Positions 1-8,000 of a stretch of 14,823 bases of DNA are shown here, in pieces. Below the pieces are notes generated by a model. It was not told the DNA's origin. It saw only the letters and a list, made by a program, of their open reading frames with translations, and searched no databases. Where the stretch lies: NCBI GenBank assembly GCA_030619365.1, contig JAUXBQ010000039.1:1-14823 (forward strand), in the 5' to 3' direction. The position numbers were made by a program, and so were the translations under genes. Each line of letters starts with the position of its first letter. Position 1 is the stretch's first letter. Source of the stretch: a candidate division FCPU426 bacterium (GTDB taxonomy: Bacteria > Oederibacteriota > JAAXVQ01 > JAUVAV01).

Positions 1-18
1 GTTGCCTGGTGTGGTCAT
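1..18 (-). CDS. Start of a gene running off the left edge (partial, 6 codons)
   Basis: An ATG at 18-16 on the minus strand is preceded by GAGGT at 30-26 with a 7-nt spacer, an almost ideal ribosome binding site. The visible codons read MTTPGN, then the window ends. The gene would follow the small membrane protein at 85-525 by 66 nt on the same strand, compatible with one transcription unit. Nothing can be said about its product. The call rests only on the start context. Confidence 0.45.
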
Positions 19-84
19 GTGAAAAACCTCATTCAATAGATTGGCGGACCGCCTCCCGGCCGCCCGGGGGGCTCTACGCGTGTA

Positions 85-525
85 TCACCCGGACGTCTTG
101 GGCCGGGCCGGGTTGTAGATTTCCCGGAACCAGATGGTGATAGCGCGGCCGATCGCGAAAAAACCCACGATGGCGTACAGCAGCACGATGATTATACTCG
201 ATATCCGGGCAATGTGAAAAGCAGTAGGATTGGGTGTCGAGCGATAAAAAAAGTCTCGCACCCAAGGCATCAGCCACCAGGACCAGACCAATAGCCAGGT
301 CCAGCCGCCGTCCAAAAACCAGTAAAACCGCCTTAGCGTCCGGAGCGGCCGCGAGGGCATCCGGTTCGTGCCCAAGAGCAGCACCATAAGCCGCGGCCGC
401 GCGGCCAGGAACAAAGGGAAATCCCGGCGGCCGGCCATGATTGCCAGCGCGGTCAGTCCCAGCCAAAGGATAATACAGGCCGCGTAATACAGTTGAGTGG
501 TCAGGCTCGGCTCTGTGACAGGCAT
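85..525 (-). CDS. Small membrane protein of unknown function (146 aa)
   Basis: I do not recognise this family. The product has three clear hydrophobic segments, at about residues 12-32, 68-89 (very Trp-rich: WTWLLVWSWW) and 108-128, and a weaker one at 38-52. Basic clusters (RR at 33-34, and RxLRxLRR at 59-66) lie between the first and second strong helices and suggest a cytoplasmic loop. The short tail is polar (EIYNPARPKTSG). There is no signal-peptide cleavage site and no catalytic motif that I can see. The ATG at 525 is preceded by a purine-rich AAGGCGG stretch ending 8 nt upstream; a second AAGGG touches the ATG and is too close to act as a ribosome binding site. It stands alone after a 324-bp gap and may be co-transcribed with the partial gene at the left edge. 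A competing frame over nearly the same DNA (74-466) lacks membrane-like or domain-like character and is taken as a shadow. Confidence 0.72.
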   Translation of the reverse strand: MPVTEPSLTTQLYYAACIILWLGLTALAIMAGRRDFPLFLAARPRLMVLLLGTNRMPSRPLRTLRRFYWFLDGGWTWLLVWSWWLMPWVRDFFYRSTPNPTAFHIARISSIIIVLLYAIVGFFAIGRAITIWFREIYNPARPKTSG

Positions 526-657
526 CCCTTATACCGCCTTGTCAATTCCCCGCTCTAAAGAATGGGCGACCAACGGAAGTCCCGCCCTTCAATTATCTAT
601 CCGGTCGGGGGAATTGGATATGATCTGTAGAAAATCATTATTACTATCCCGCTTCAA

Positions 658-677
658 CCCCGGCTTGTAAGCCGGGG
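658..677. repeat. Perfect GC-rich hairpin, 9-bp arms
   Basis: Arms ccccggctt (658-666) and aagccgggg (669-677) are perfectly complementary around a 2-nt centre, so physically an 8-bp stem with a 4-nt loop. A second, weaker hairpin follows directly at 681-700 (ggcct / aggcc, 3-nt loop, extended by cc/gg across a bulge). The + strand continues into a short T-rich run, but no + strand gene ends nearby, so a terminator role is unlikely. A dispersed palindromic repeat is the more likely reading. Confidence 0.5.
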
Positions 678-775
678 AGACCGGAGGCCTGAAAGGCCGG
701 AGCAATCCTTTTTCTATATAACCGCGCATAAATAAAGGGACATAAAAATTATTTATTAATTCCTCTCCCCTTAAT

Positions 776-801
776 CCCCTCCCACCAAATCTGGGGAGGG
801 G
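776..801. repeat. Perfect GC-rich hairpin, 8-bp arms
   Basis: Arms cccctccc (776-783) and gggagggg (794-801) are perfectly complementary with a 10-nt loop. It lies about 50 nt downstream of the amrS stop codon, but on the minus strand it continues into attaagggg rather than a T-tract. It could slow or stabilise the transcript end; it could equally be a dispersed repeat. It is followed on the + strand by the palindrome atatcgatat at 803-812. Confidence 0.45.
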
Positions 802-849
802 AATATCGATATAATATCCCTTCCGGTCGGGGCATTCGCGGCTAACATA

Positions 850-1845
850 TTAAAAAATTCCCGGTACGCGCCGCCCGCATTCAGGACAGGCGTTGGCCGT
901 GATGCGCATACTTTGTGTGCAATACCCCTGGCGTTCAACCAGGCTGGTCCCGCATTGCGGGCAAAAAAGAGAGTCCTCGCCCAGGTCCAGGTTGCCCACG
1001 TACACCCAGGACAGTTTTTTTCGGGCCAAATCCCTGGCCTGGAGCAGTGTTTCCGGGTCCGTGGGCGGAGCCTTCCAGCGGTACTGAGGGTAATACCTCG
1101 TCAGATGCAGGGGAATTTCAGGGGACACGGAAACGATCCAGTCCACCAGGTCCGACACCTGCTCCTGCGTGTCATTGGCGCCGGGAACCAACAGATGCGT
1201 AATTTCGACATGGGAAACCGCTGCCACGGCGCAAACGGTCGCGAGCACTGGTTCCAGTTTCGCGCCACAGATGTCGCGGTAGAATTCGTCCCGGATCGAT
1301 TTCACGTCGATGTTCCAGGCGTCGATAAGCGGCAGCAGGTCCTGCAGGGGCGTGGCCTGGATATACCCATTGGTGACCACGACGTTCAGCAAGCCGGCTT
1401 TTTTTACCAGGCGGGCGCAATCCCGCAAATACTCAAAATTGATCAGGGGTTCGTTATAAGTATACGCCACCCCGCAGGCCTCCCGGGCCAACGCCTCTCG
1501 CACGACCTGTTCCGGCGCCAACTGGGTAAGCTTAGGCCGCCTCTGGGAGAGGGTCCAGTTCTGGCAGAAAGAACATCTGAAGTTGCAGCCATACGACCCG
1601 AGAGAGAGAATCCGGCTGCCGGGCCTGACATGATAAAGCGGTTTTTTTTCAATAGGGTCCAGGCCCAGGGAAGAAACCAGCCCGTACGCCTCGGCTGCCA
1701 GACGCCCGCCCCGCGCGCGCCGCACGCCGCAACGGCCGGTCATCCCCTCCGCTATCCGGCAGGCGTGGGGGCAGAGTTCGCACTGGATGTGATCACCGTC
1801 CCTTTTCCAGTACGCCGCGATATGACCTTCCTGGTCTGTTGCCAT
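850..1845 (-). CDS. amrS: AmmeMemoRadiSam system radical SAM enzyme
   Basis: The 331-aa product is a radical SAM protein related to pyruvate formate-lyase activases. Cys87, Cys91 and Cys94 form the CxxxCxxC cluster motif (GCNFRCSFCQNW) that would bind a 4Fe-4S cluster and S-adenosylmethionine. The N-terminal block with C22, C25, C29 and C39 (CELCPHACRIAEGMTGRCG), followed by DPIEKKPLYH at 63-72, is characteristic of the AmrS branch. TYNEP at 129-133 and TNGY at 158-161 fit the barrel core. The C-terminus carries two CxxC pairs (295/298 and 320/323) that look like a zinc-ribbon tail. Length is usual for the family. The substrate of AmrS proteins is, to my knowledge, not established; the family is named for co-occurrence with AMMECR1- and Memo-domain proteins, neither of which is in this window. 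It lies 41 nt downstream of nrdR on the same strand. The ATG start at 1845 has only a weak GGAA upstream, but family alignment supports it. Confidence 0.9.
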   Translation of the reverse strand: MATDQEGHIAAYWKRDGDHIQCELCPHACRIAEGMTGRCGVRRARGGRLAAEAYGLVSSLGLDPIEKKPLYHVRPGSRILSLGSYGCNFRCSFCQNWTLSQRRPKLTQLAPEQVVREALAREACGVAYTYNEPLINFEYLRDCARLVKKAGLLNVVVTNGYIQATPLQDLLPLIDAWNIDVKSIRDEFYRDICGAKLEPVLATVCAVAAVSHVEITHLLVPGANDTQEQVSDLVDWIVSVSPEIPLHLTRYYPQYRWKAPPTDPETLLQARDLARKKLSWVYVGNLDLGEDSLFCPQCGTSLVERQGYCTQSMRITANACPECGRRVPGIF

Positions 1846-1886
1846 GGTTTAGGGTTCCGGTACCGGGCGCGCCATTTCGCTCTTGC

Positions 1887-2360
1887 TCACTTTTTCCCGG
1901 AAGCCGATTGATTCGCCAGAATGCTCTTCACTTCTTCCATAAAGGCATTGATGTCCTTGAACTGGCGGTAGACCGAAGCAAAGCGCACGTAGGCCACCTC
2001 GTCCAGTTCACCCAGCTTGCGCATGACCAATTCCCCGATTTCCGTGCCGGTGATTTCTTTCTCCATTTTATTCTGGATGACTTTTTCGATCTCATCCACG
2101 GCCTGCTCGATCATCTCCGTGGAGACCGGCCGTTTTTCGCACGCCTTGCGCATCCCGGAAACAATCTTGAACCGGTCAAAAGGTTCCCGCCGGTTGTCCT
2201 TCTTCACCACGATCGGCAGGATGTCCTCCACCTGCTCATACGTGGTAAAGCGTTTTCCGCACTGGAGGCACTCGCGACGGCGCCGGATGGCCATGCCGTT
2301 TTTACTGGTGCGGGAATCAACGACTTTATCCTCCTGATAACCGCAAAAAGGACACTTCAT
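1887..2360 (-). CDS. nrdR: Transcriptional repressor NrdR
   Basis: NrdR represses ribonucleotide reductase genes, sensing nucleotide state through an ATP-cone and binding DNA through a zinc ribbon. The 157-aa product starts MKCPFCG and has the four zinc ligands Cys3, Cys6, Cys31 and Cys34, with the signature DSRTSKNGMAIRRRREC at 15-31 and RFTTYE at 37-42. The ATP-cone spans about residues 49-139, with PIVVKKDNRREPFDRFK and the highly conserved DEVAYVRFASVYRQF (120-134). Length and order are normal for the family. Its ATG (2360-2358) overlaps the TGA of the upstream O-antigen ligase gene in an ATGA junction, implying translational coupling; a purine-rich AAAGGGGGG lies just upstream inside that gene. 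No reductase gene is visible, so its targets must be elsewhere. Confidence 0.97.
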   Translation of the reverse strand: MKCPFCGYQEDKVVDSRTSKNGMAIRRRRECLQCGKRFTTYEQVEDILPIVVKKDNRREPFDRFKIVSGMRKACEKRPVSTEMIEQAVDEIEKVIQNKMEKEITGTEIGELVMRKLGELDEVAYVRFASVYRQFKDINAFMEEVKSILANQSASGKK

Positions 2361-4630
2361 GGGGTGGCCCCCCTTTCCAGAATTTCGATCTTCCGCTGCA
2401 ATTCGCCCGCCTTGGGGTATTGGGGCGCCTGCTGTAGAATATAACGGTATTCCTGGGCGGCCGCAAGCCCTAAACCCTGGCGCTCCAGGATAAGCGCCTT
2501 GTTCAGTCGGGCCTCCAGATAGTGAGGCTTTAATCTGAGCGCTTCGTCAAAGGCCGCCACCGCGGACTCCAATTCGCCCCGCCGGGCCCGGACAATGCCC
2601 AGGTTGCTCATGGTGGTGGAGCGGGTGGTTACGTCTCCGCGCCAGTTTTTGGCCGCAGCCTTGGTAAACAGTTCGTAGGCCTCGTTGCTCTGCCCGCGTA
2701 CCAGGGCCACGTATCCTTTGTACGAATACGGGATGGCGAAATCCGGAAACACTTCGATCAGGCGGTTTGCGATTTTCTCCGCCTCGGGCCAGCGTTTTTG
2801 CGATAAATGGACCGCGGCCAGGTCCAGCGCGAAATACACGTTGTAGGGGTCCAGTTCGGAGGCCTGGCGGCAGACTGTTTCGGCCTCGCTTAATTTGGAG
2901 GGATCCGTGAAATCGCCCCAATACTTAAGCACCCGGCCCAGGTTGTTGAAATCATACCCGTTCAGGGGATTCATGCCCATGGTATGGCGGTGGATGCCGG
3001 CCGCCCGCTCCAGCAGCGAAACCTTGTCCGGAGCGCGCTTGGCGGCTTCTTCGTGGGCAATGCCGTATTTCACCCAGTAAATTTCCCGGTGGGGATTGAT
3101 CCCCACGGCCCGGCCCAGCTCGGCAATGGATTGTTGCGGATACCCCCGCGCCATGAAAATAATCCCTCTCTTAAAATGTATATCAGCGGTCCAGTAGCGG
3201 AGGGAGAGCACCAGGCTAACCAGGATTAGCCCGCCGATCGCCAAAAAGCCCAGCCAGCGGTTGAGGGACACGTCAGCCAGGGAGAACCGGCCTCTCTCGT
3301 GCGTGGGCGCCAACCGGTCCGGCAATTCCTCCCGCCCCAGGGTCGGACCCAGAGCCAACAAGACCCAAAATAAGGAGCCGTAAGCGACCACCGTGAAATT
3401 AAACTGGTTTTGCACCAGGAACCCCACTTGGGCGATGCCGATGGCCGCTGTCAAATGGCGCCGCTCGGGCGGAAGTGTTCGCAGTTGCTTCCACAAAACG
3501 GCGAAAAAAGCCGCCAGCAGCCACAGCCAGGCGCCCAGCCCAAGCAATCCGGTTGTGGCGCCGATTTGCAGGAAAAAATTATGCGCCTTCTCCGGGGTCC
3601 CGTTCCATTCCAGCCGCCAGTATTCCGCCAGCCGGTACTGGGGAAAGGTGATCTGGAAGGTGTCCAGGCCGCTGCCCAGCACGGGTTTGTCCCGAATCAT
3701 CTGCAGGGCGCTGCGCCAGATGTAGAGACGGGGGGTGATTTTAAGGTGTTTGAAATCCAGGGTGGCCAGGGTGCGCGTCACGGTCGTGGTAATGGTCGAA
3801 CGAACAAAGGGCGAGAAAAGCGTCAGGCCCGCGAGCAAGCCCAATATCATGAGCCAGCGCCTGTTCTGCTTCCACAAACTTCCCGGGCGGCGCCCGTCGT
3901 ACCAGAGATAGAGCCCGAAGAGCGCGGCCTCGGCCACCAGGGCGTAAAGCGCTCCGCGGCTTTTGGTAAAGAGGATTGATACCGCCATGATCATGACCGC
4001 GGCCAGCAGCAGGCTCTTGGTGCGCGGACGATCCAGGTTCAGAAAAAAGATAAAGGCCACGGGCAGGGACATCAGCAAATAGGCGGCCAGAAAATTGGGA
4101 TTGCCCAGGGAGCCGAAAAGGCGGCTGGCGCTGTAGGTGTTGGGATTCCACATGATGAAGTCAATGCCGAAGTTCTGGGCCACGCCGTAGCCGCCGGCCA
4201 GCACGCCCGCCAGCACGATGGCGGCCAGGAATTTCCGCGCCTCGTTCAGATTGCGCACGAATTGATGCACCAGGAACCAGAGCAGAAGGTAATTGGCTAT
4301 GGTTAAAATGCCCTCGAAATCTTCGTATACCCCGAAAATGCTGGTTTGCAGGTTGTTCGTCCAGAGGGTCGAGAGCAGCGAGGACAAGCCGACCAGAGCG
4401 ATGGGCGGCCAGAGCGAGGAAGCACGCAGTGTCACCCCGCCCAGAAGCAGGGCGCGGGCCATGAAGGCCAGCAAGGCCAGCAGCGTGAAAATCCGAAACG
4501 CCGTCAGTTTGTTGAATTCAAAAACATCGTGAGTATAGGTGTAAAAGACCAGCGGCACCACAATGAGCAGGGCCAGCAAGGGCAGCAATTGGCCATGATA
4601 GAAAAAGTCCCGGAGTTGTTCCTTGGTCAT
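2357..4630 (-). CDS. O-antigen ligase/polymerase family membrane protein with C-terminal TPRs
   Basis: This 757-aa protein combines a Wzy_C-type polytopic membrane domain (about residues 15-480) with tetratricopeptide repeats (about 485-750). Such proteins transfer or polymerise lipid-linked glycans at the outer face of the inner membrane. Hydrophobic segments cover about 15-30, 45-65, 75-90, 108-125, 135-150, 180-197, 205-222, 228-243, 258-274, 359-380, 395-428 and 458-478. KSRGALYAL at 223-231 and the periplasmic loop with GSGLDTF (319-325) and AHNFFLQIGATTGLLG (349-364) are typical of the family. The loop His350 is in the position expected for the conserved catalytic-type histidine. TPR-like helices follow, for example ESAVAAFDEALRLKPHYLEA at 688-707. 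Ligase, polymerase or protein O-glycosyltransferase cannot be told apart from sequence. The start is secure: AGGAG at 4641-4637 lies 6 nt before the ATG. It heads a unit with nrdR and probably amrS. Confidence 0.9.
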   Translation of the reverse strand: MTKEQLRDFFYHGQLLPLLALLIVVPLVFYTYTHDVFEFNKLTAFRIFTLLALLAFMARALLLGGVTLRASSLWPPIALVGLSSLLSTLWTNNLQTSIFGVYEDFEGILTIANYLLLWFLVHQFVRNLNEARKFLAAIVLAGVLAGGYGVAQNFGIDFIMWNPNTYSASRLFGSLGNPNFLAAYLLMSLPVAFIFFLNLDRPRTKSLLLAAVMIMAVSILFTKSRGALYALVAEAALFGLYLWYDGRRPGSLWKQNRRWLMILGLLAGLTLFSPFVRSTITTTVTRTLATLDFKHLKITPRLYIWRSALQMIRDKPVLGSGLDTFQITFPQYRLAEYWRLEWNGTPEKAHNFFLQIGATTGLLGLGAWLWLLAAFFAVLWKQLRTLPPERRHLTAAIGIAQVGFLVQNQFNFTVVAYGSLFWVLLALGPTLGREELPDRLAPTHERGRFSLADVSLNRWLGFLAIGGLILVSLVLSLRYWTADIHFKRGIIFMARGYPQQSIAELGRAVGINPHREIYWVKYGIAHEEAAKRAPDKVSLLERAAGIHRHTMGMNPLNGYDFNNLGRVLKYWGDFTDPSKLSEAETVCRQASELDPYNVYFALDLAAVHLSQKRWPEAEKIANRLIEVFPDFAIPYSYKGYVALVRGQSNEAYELFTKAAAKNWRGDVTTRSTTMSNLGIVRARRGELESAVAAFDEALRLKPHYLEARLNKALILERQGLGLAAAQEYRYILQQAPQYPKAGELQRKIEILERGATP

Positions 4631-4667
4631 GTAATACTCCTAAACTGGAGGCCAGCCGCCTTGGGAG

Positions 4668-4797
4668 GTTCGGCAGGTCTTTTGGAAAAACGTTGGGCGG
4701 TAATTGCGAAAATACGGTTATTTCCCAATCAATTCTCGGCTCGGCAGGTTGTGAAAACGATTTCCGCTCCAACGTTTTGGAAAAAGACCTGCCGAAC
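4668..4797. repeat. Imperfect inverted repeat pair, 29-bp arms, 72 bp apart
   Basis: Left arm 4668-4696 and right arm 4769-4797 are inverted copies matching at 26 of 29 positions. The outer 16 bp (gttcggcaggtctttt) and inner 10 bp are identical; the only difference is a 3-bp block, GGA versus TCC. As a result the 11-mer ttttggaaaaa stands in the same orientation in both arms (4680-4690 and 4775-4785) although the arms themselves are inverted. A partial third copy, tcggcaggt, lies between them at 4741-4749. The whole structure sits immediately upstream of the O-antigen ligase ribosome binding site and would lie in the 5' leader if the promoter is to its right. It may be a small mobile-element remnant or a cis-acting hairpin; no target duplication is evident. 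Confidence 0.7.
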
Positions 4798-4988
4798 TTA
4801 GGTTGCCATTTCTACAATTTACAATGGTTTTTATCAGTTCGAAAGTGTCTAACTCTTGTCTTTAGCAAATTACATTTTGCCATATGCGATAACCAGCACT
4901 GTAGTGCTCCCAATGAAGCTAAACCGCTTATTGCTAAAGTCGGGTAAATAAGCTCAGTTGAGGATACTATACTCATAGTACTTCTGCA
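4798..4988. other. AT-rich non-coding spacer with small palindromes
   Basis: No ORF of note lies here. I see a 14-bp palindromic site (agcact gt agtgct, 4895-4908), an 8-bp inverted pair (tttagcaa at 4861-4868 and ttgctaaa at 4931-4938) that encloses it, and a tactat/atagta hairpin at 4965-4980. The promoter of the O-antigen ligase operon is expected in this stretch on the minus strand, but no -35/-10 pair is convincing. The enclosing inverted pair with a central palindrome could be an operator-like or structured leader element; this is an inference from symmetry alone. Confidence 0.4.
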
Positions 4989-5031
4989 TTAAAAAAAACC
5001 CTCTCCCGGGCCTTGTCAAACCAAGAGAGGG
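4989..5031 (-). terminator. Intrinsic (Rho-independent) terminator of the giant helicase gene
   Basis: Read on the minus strand, a stem of ccctctc (5031-5025) and gagaggg (5005-4999) encloses a 19-nt loop and is followed at once by eight T residues (complement of the A run at 4991-4998). It begins about 30 nt after the TAA stop of the giant gene. Stem, position and T-tract all fit a standard terminator and imply that the downstream O-antigen ligase operon has its own promoter. Confidence 0.88.
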
Positions 5032-5061
5032 GATTGAATAAAACCGCGAACTTTATCAGGC

Positions 5062-8000
5062 TTAGGCTGATCCGGCATAAAACCTGATGACCCTCCGGAT
5101 GAACTCCAGGCCTTTTCTTACTTCATAGTTATGCTTTTTAATCATATCATGCAGGGCCCCGCGCGTACCATATAGTCCAAGCATAATAAAAGGCACGCTC
5201 AGTTTGCCCGGTTTTATACCGCGCTTTTCAAGCATTTTAACGAGAATCCCACTTAAAGAACCATATGTCTCGGGCGTCGCATATTCTTTTTCCACCACCA
5301 TTATCGGATCCAATAGTTCGGCCAAACTGCTGAAGGCCAGAATATTCAGCATATTTTCCGCTAAAAGATCCACATTCTTTTCGGTATATTCCACTTTAAA
5401 GAGCTTATAATAATTAGTTATAAAAGCCGCCAGGTTGCGCGCCAGCTGCTTCTGGGCCAGCAAAGCCGTTTTTTCATCCCGGGCCTCAAGCACAGCCATG
5501 ACCATGCGGTGAAGATCACTGTCCCGTCTTTCCAATTCCCTGATCAGCGGCGCAACAGTGCCTTTGGGCATCAAGGCCTCGAGCCTTATGATCAACATAT
5601 TAAAATAGGCGGATGGATTTTTACGCGCAATTCCCTTATGAGTACTGTTGCCGCCCAGCCATAACGACCATTGCTGCCAGCCACGGAATTTCGCCTCAGG
5701 CTCCGCGGACTTGCCCAAAAAGCGGCCGGCAAAGCGCTGCACCGGCTGCTTACCGCTTTTGACCTTGGCAACTATATCTTCAAAAGTTTCTTTCTTATTC
5801 CCTATTGCCGTTCCAACTGTTGGAAGGTAAAAGGTCGTTTTTACCCCTTTCGGGTCGGCAAACGTGTATTCATATATTTGTTGCGAAGTGGCTACAACAC
5901 AAACCTGTCTCCCAAAATAATCTTTTCCCATATTAACCGCATCCACTGCTTGCAGGTCCGCCTTGGCAGTCCATTCCCGGGAGCTTTTCAGCAAGGAATA
6001 AACTTGGGATTTGTCCAGAGTGACGATATCGCCGGTCTTAACCTCCGGCCTGTCCATCTCCCTGAGGATAGCCAGCAATCCGGCATCCACCTCAAGCCCT
6101 TGCTGTTTAATGTGCTTCAATAAAGTACTAGCCATCTTGGGCACAGCCGCCAGAGAGACTGATACAAGTTCATCACCATATTCCTGCAGGAAATCCAGGC
6201 TGTGGCGCCGGGCGGTAGCCGCGGTCAGGGCATGATCAGCCATTAATTTATACGCCTCAGCAGCCTCGGCCGTGTCTTGCGCAAGCATTGCGGCCAGCGT
6301 ATTTTTTCGCCTGGCAACCCAGCCAACCAAGGCGCCGCCACTGCGATGCTGAAGTAGCTGTGACTGCTTTTTCAGCGTATTCCCACGGTCTTTCCTGGCT
6401 TGCAATTCCGCCTCAGGGCTAAAACTTGCTTCCAGCGCCTGCCTGTCAGCCAGGGGCACGCCGGTGTGTTCCTCGATTAGTCTTAATAATGCATCCCAGC
6501 CGATCGTAAGATTTTTACGCGCCAACGGCCTGACTGTTTTTTCAATCGGCCGCAGGGATTCTCTTTGCCTTTTCACCGCCTGCTTCATAACCATGTCTTT
6601 GCGGCTGAAAAAGCCCAACGCCATCAGGTAAAAACGCAATTTGCGCGTGATAACCAGAGTCCACAGCGCTGTGCCCAGCCAGATCCTTATGAATGCGCGC
6701 CCCATACCGGGCAGCAGTCCCTTATTATTATTTAACGCCATTTTCCAGGCCCAAGCAGGCATCTCAATCCAATATTTTGTGTTGGTATTAAAGAATTTTT
6801 CGTCAAAAGCTACATCTGTTTTTCTGCTTTTTTCGGCTTCCTCGTCTTTTACGCCGGGCCGAACTCTTAGATAAGGCGCTTTCCCGTAACTCACGTGCTT
6901 TTTTATTTTAAAATATTTCCCGAAAAGCCGGTCCCGGAAATCTTCGCATGTTTGCTCAATAACAGGTTCAAAGGGAGATTCATTTGGCTGGGGTTCTGAA
7001 ATATTCCGCTGATAATATTTCGAATGTTCAGCCAGGCCGGCGGGGATATCCAAATATTGATTAACTGCCGCGTGGGAAACAATGAAGACCAGCATGCCGA
7101 TCATAAGGCCCAGGACAGGGGAAAAGGCCTGTAGGGAAATATACGCCAGCGCTGATATGTTGGCTGCGATCACGGCGTTAAGCCAGGGGGTTGGGGTGTC
7201 AGTGCGCAAAACAGGGCCTAAAATACGGTTCAGAGGGGGCGCTCTATCCAAAATCCAGTTAAATACTTTATCTAAATGCAACACCGGAAAGAGAATCAGG
7301 GCTATTTTAAATGTGCTCTGCAATTGCCCTATTATGGTGTCAATTGGAAACCAGTCCGCGAGCAACGGACTTCCCAGCATGCTCAGGCCCCACAGCCCGG
7401 CCATCACTACCCCGCCTAAAAACAGCGCCCAGCCGGCTTCAATAAGCACCAGATACTTGCTATATGTCTGCGGCGCCAAACCGGGAAACAGCTTAAACGT
7501 CCACATCTTTATCAACTCTGATTTGCCGGCGGGTGAAGTAGTGTCTGGCACCGGCTTCAATGATTGGCCGTCGTCAATCTTTCCGGTTTCCATATATATT
7601 TTCAGAACTTCCCTTAGAGCTTGATCCCGAATATCATTTACAATTTTCTCTACTTCTTCATATGCTTTTGAACCTTGTTTAGTATTAATTCTTAGCTTAG
7701 CGACTGCTTGTTTCCCTCTTTTTTTAGGACTGTAGCTAAGACCAATATCAACTTTGCCTCTGACTACCTTTTTTATTAGTTCCTGGTATGTTGGATCTGT
7801 ATAAAGTATCGTCTTTTCCCTGGCGTGCATAGCATTTTCTATTTCCTTAATGATTCGTTTCTGATCTTTTAAATCTATTAGTTTCCTCAATAAATACTCA
7901 TCAATTCCCGGAAACAGCAGCTCAAAATCTGCCGAAGAGCTCCCAACTTCTTCTTTTACTTCAAAATAGCGGTCCAAATCGAAATCCGGGGAAATAATCA

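Larger units (their letters stand above)
600..832. repeat. 11-bp direct repeat bracketing the intergenic hairpins
   Basis: The string tccggtcgggg occurs at 600-610 and again at 822-832 in the same orientation, with 211 bp between the copies. The three hairpins of this gap all lie inside. This is too short to call a target-site duplication, but it is long for chance within one 324-bp gap. Confidence 0.4.
526..849. other. Non-coding gap with GC-rich hairpins and a flanking short direct repeat
   Basis: This stretch between amrS (ends at 850) and the small membrane protein (starts at 525) has no convincing ORF. It contains a perfect hairpin at 658-677, a weaker adjacent hairpin at 681-700, a third hairpin at 776-801, nested AT palindromes around 803-818, and an 11-bp direct repeat (tccggtcgggg) at 600-610 and 822-832 that brackets the hairpins. 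No T-tract follows the hairpins on the minus strand, so none is a standard intrinsic terminator for amrS. The promoter for the membrane protein should be here, but I find no credible -35/-10 pair. The arrangement looks like palindromic repeat DNA of the REP/MITE kind. Confidence 0.6.

Noticed and set aside
51..72. GC-rich hairpin just downstream of the small membrane protein gene as a terminator
   Set aside because: The stem (51-59 with 64-72) has an A-C mismatch on the transcribed strand and no T-tract follows; instead a new gene start with a good ribosome binding site appears 30 nt later.
74..466. Alternative minus-strand frame over the small membrane protein gene
   Set aside because: The competing frame (85-525) gives clean transmembrane helices with basic loops and is longer; the 74-466 frame gives a Pro/Arg/His-rich product.
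913..1911. Long + strand open frame (332 codons) opposite amrS
   Set aside because: It is the antisense of a clearly conserved radical SAM gene in GC-rich DNA. The translation has no domain signature and no good ribosome binding site; the minus-strand gene explains it.
1839..2444. + strand open frame (201 codons) opposite nrdR and the end of the ligase gene
   Set aside because: His- and Phe-rich translation typical of an antisense shadow; it lies across the real nrdR gene and its junction with the ligase gene.
4668..4797. The 29-bp inverted repeats as ends of an insertion sequence
   Set aside because: Only 72 bp lie between the arms, there is no transposase, and no target-site duplication is visible on the flanks. 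At most it is a remnant or MITE-like unit.
4823..4858. Possible sigma-70 promoter for the ligase operon on the minus strand (TTTCGA, 17 nt, TAAATT)
   Set aside because: The -35 matches the consensus at only 3 of 6 positions and the -10 at 4 of 6, in AT-rich DNA where such matches are common; not strong enough to annotate.
7082..7624. + strand open frame (180 codons) opposite the second membrane cluster
   Set aside because: The minus-strand frame is continuous and protein-like here. The + strand product has no recognisable domain and no ribosome binding site that I can see.
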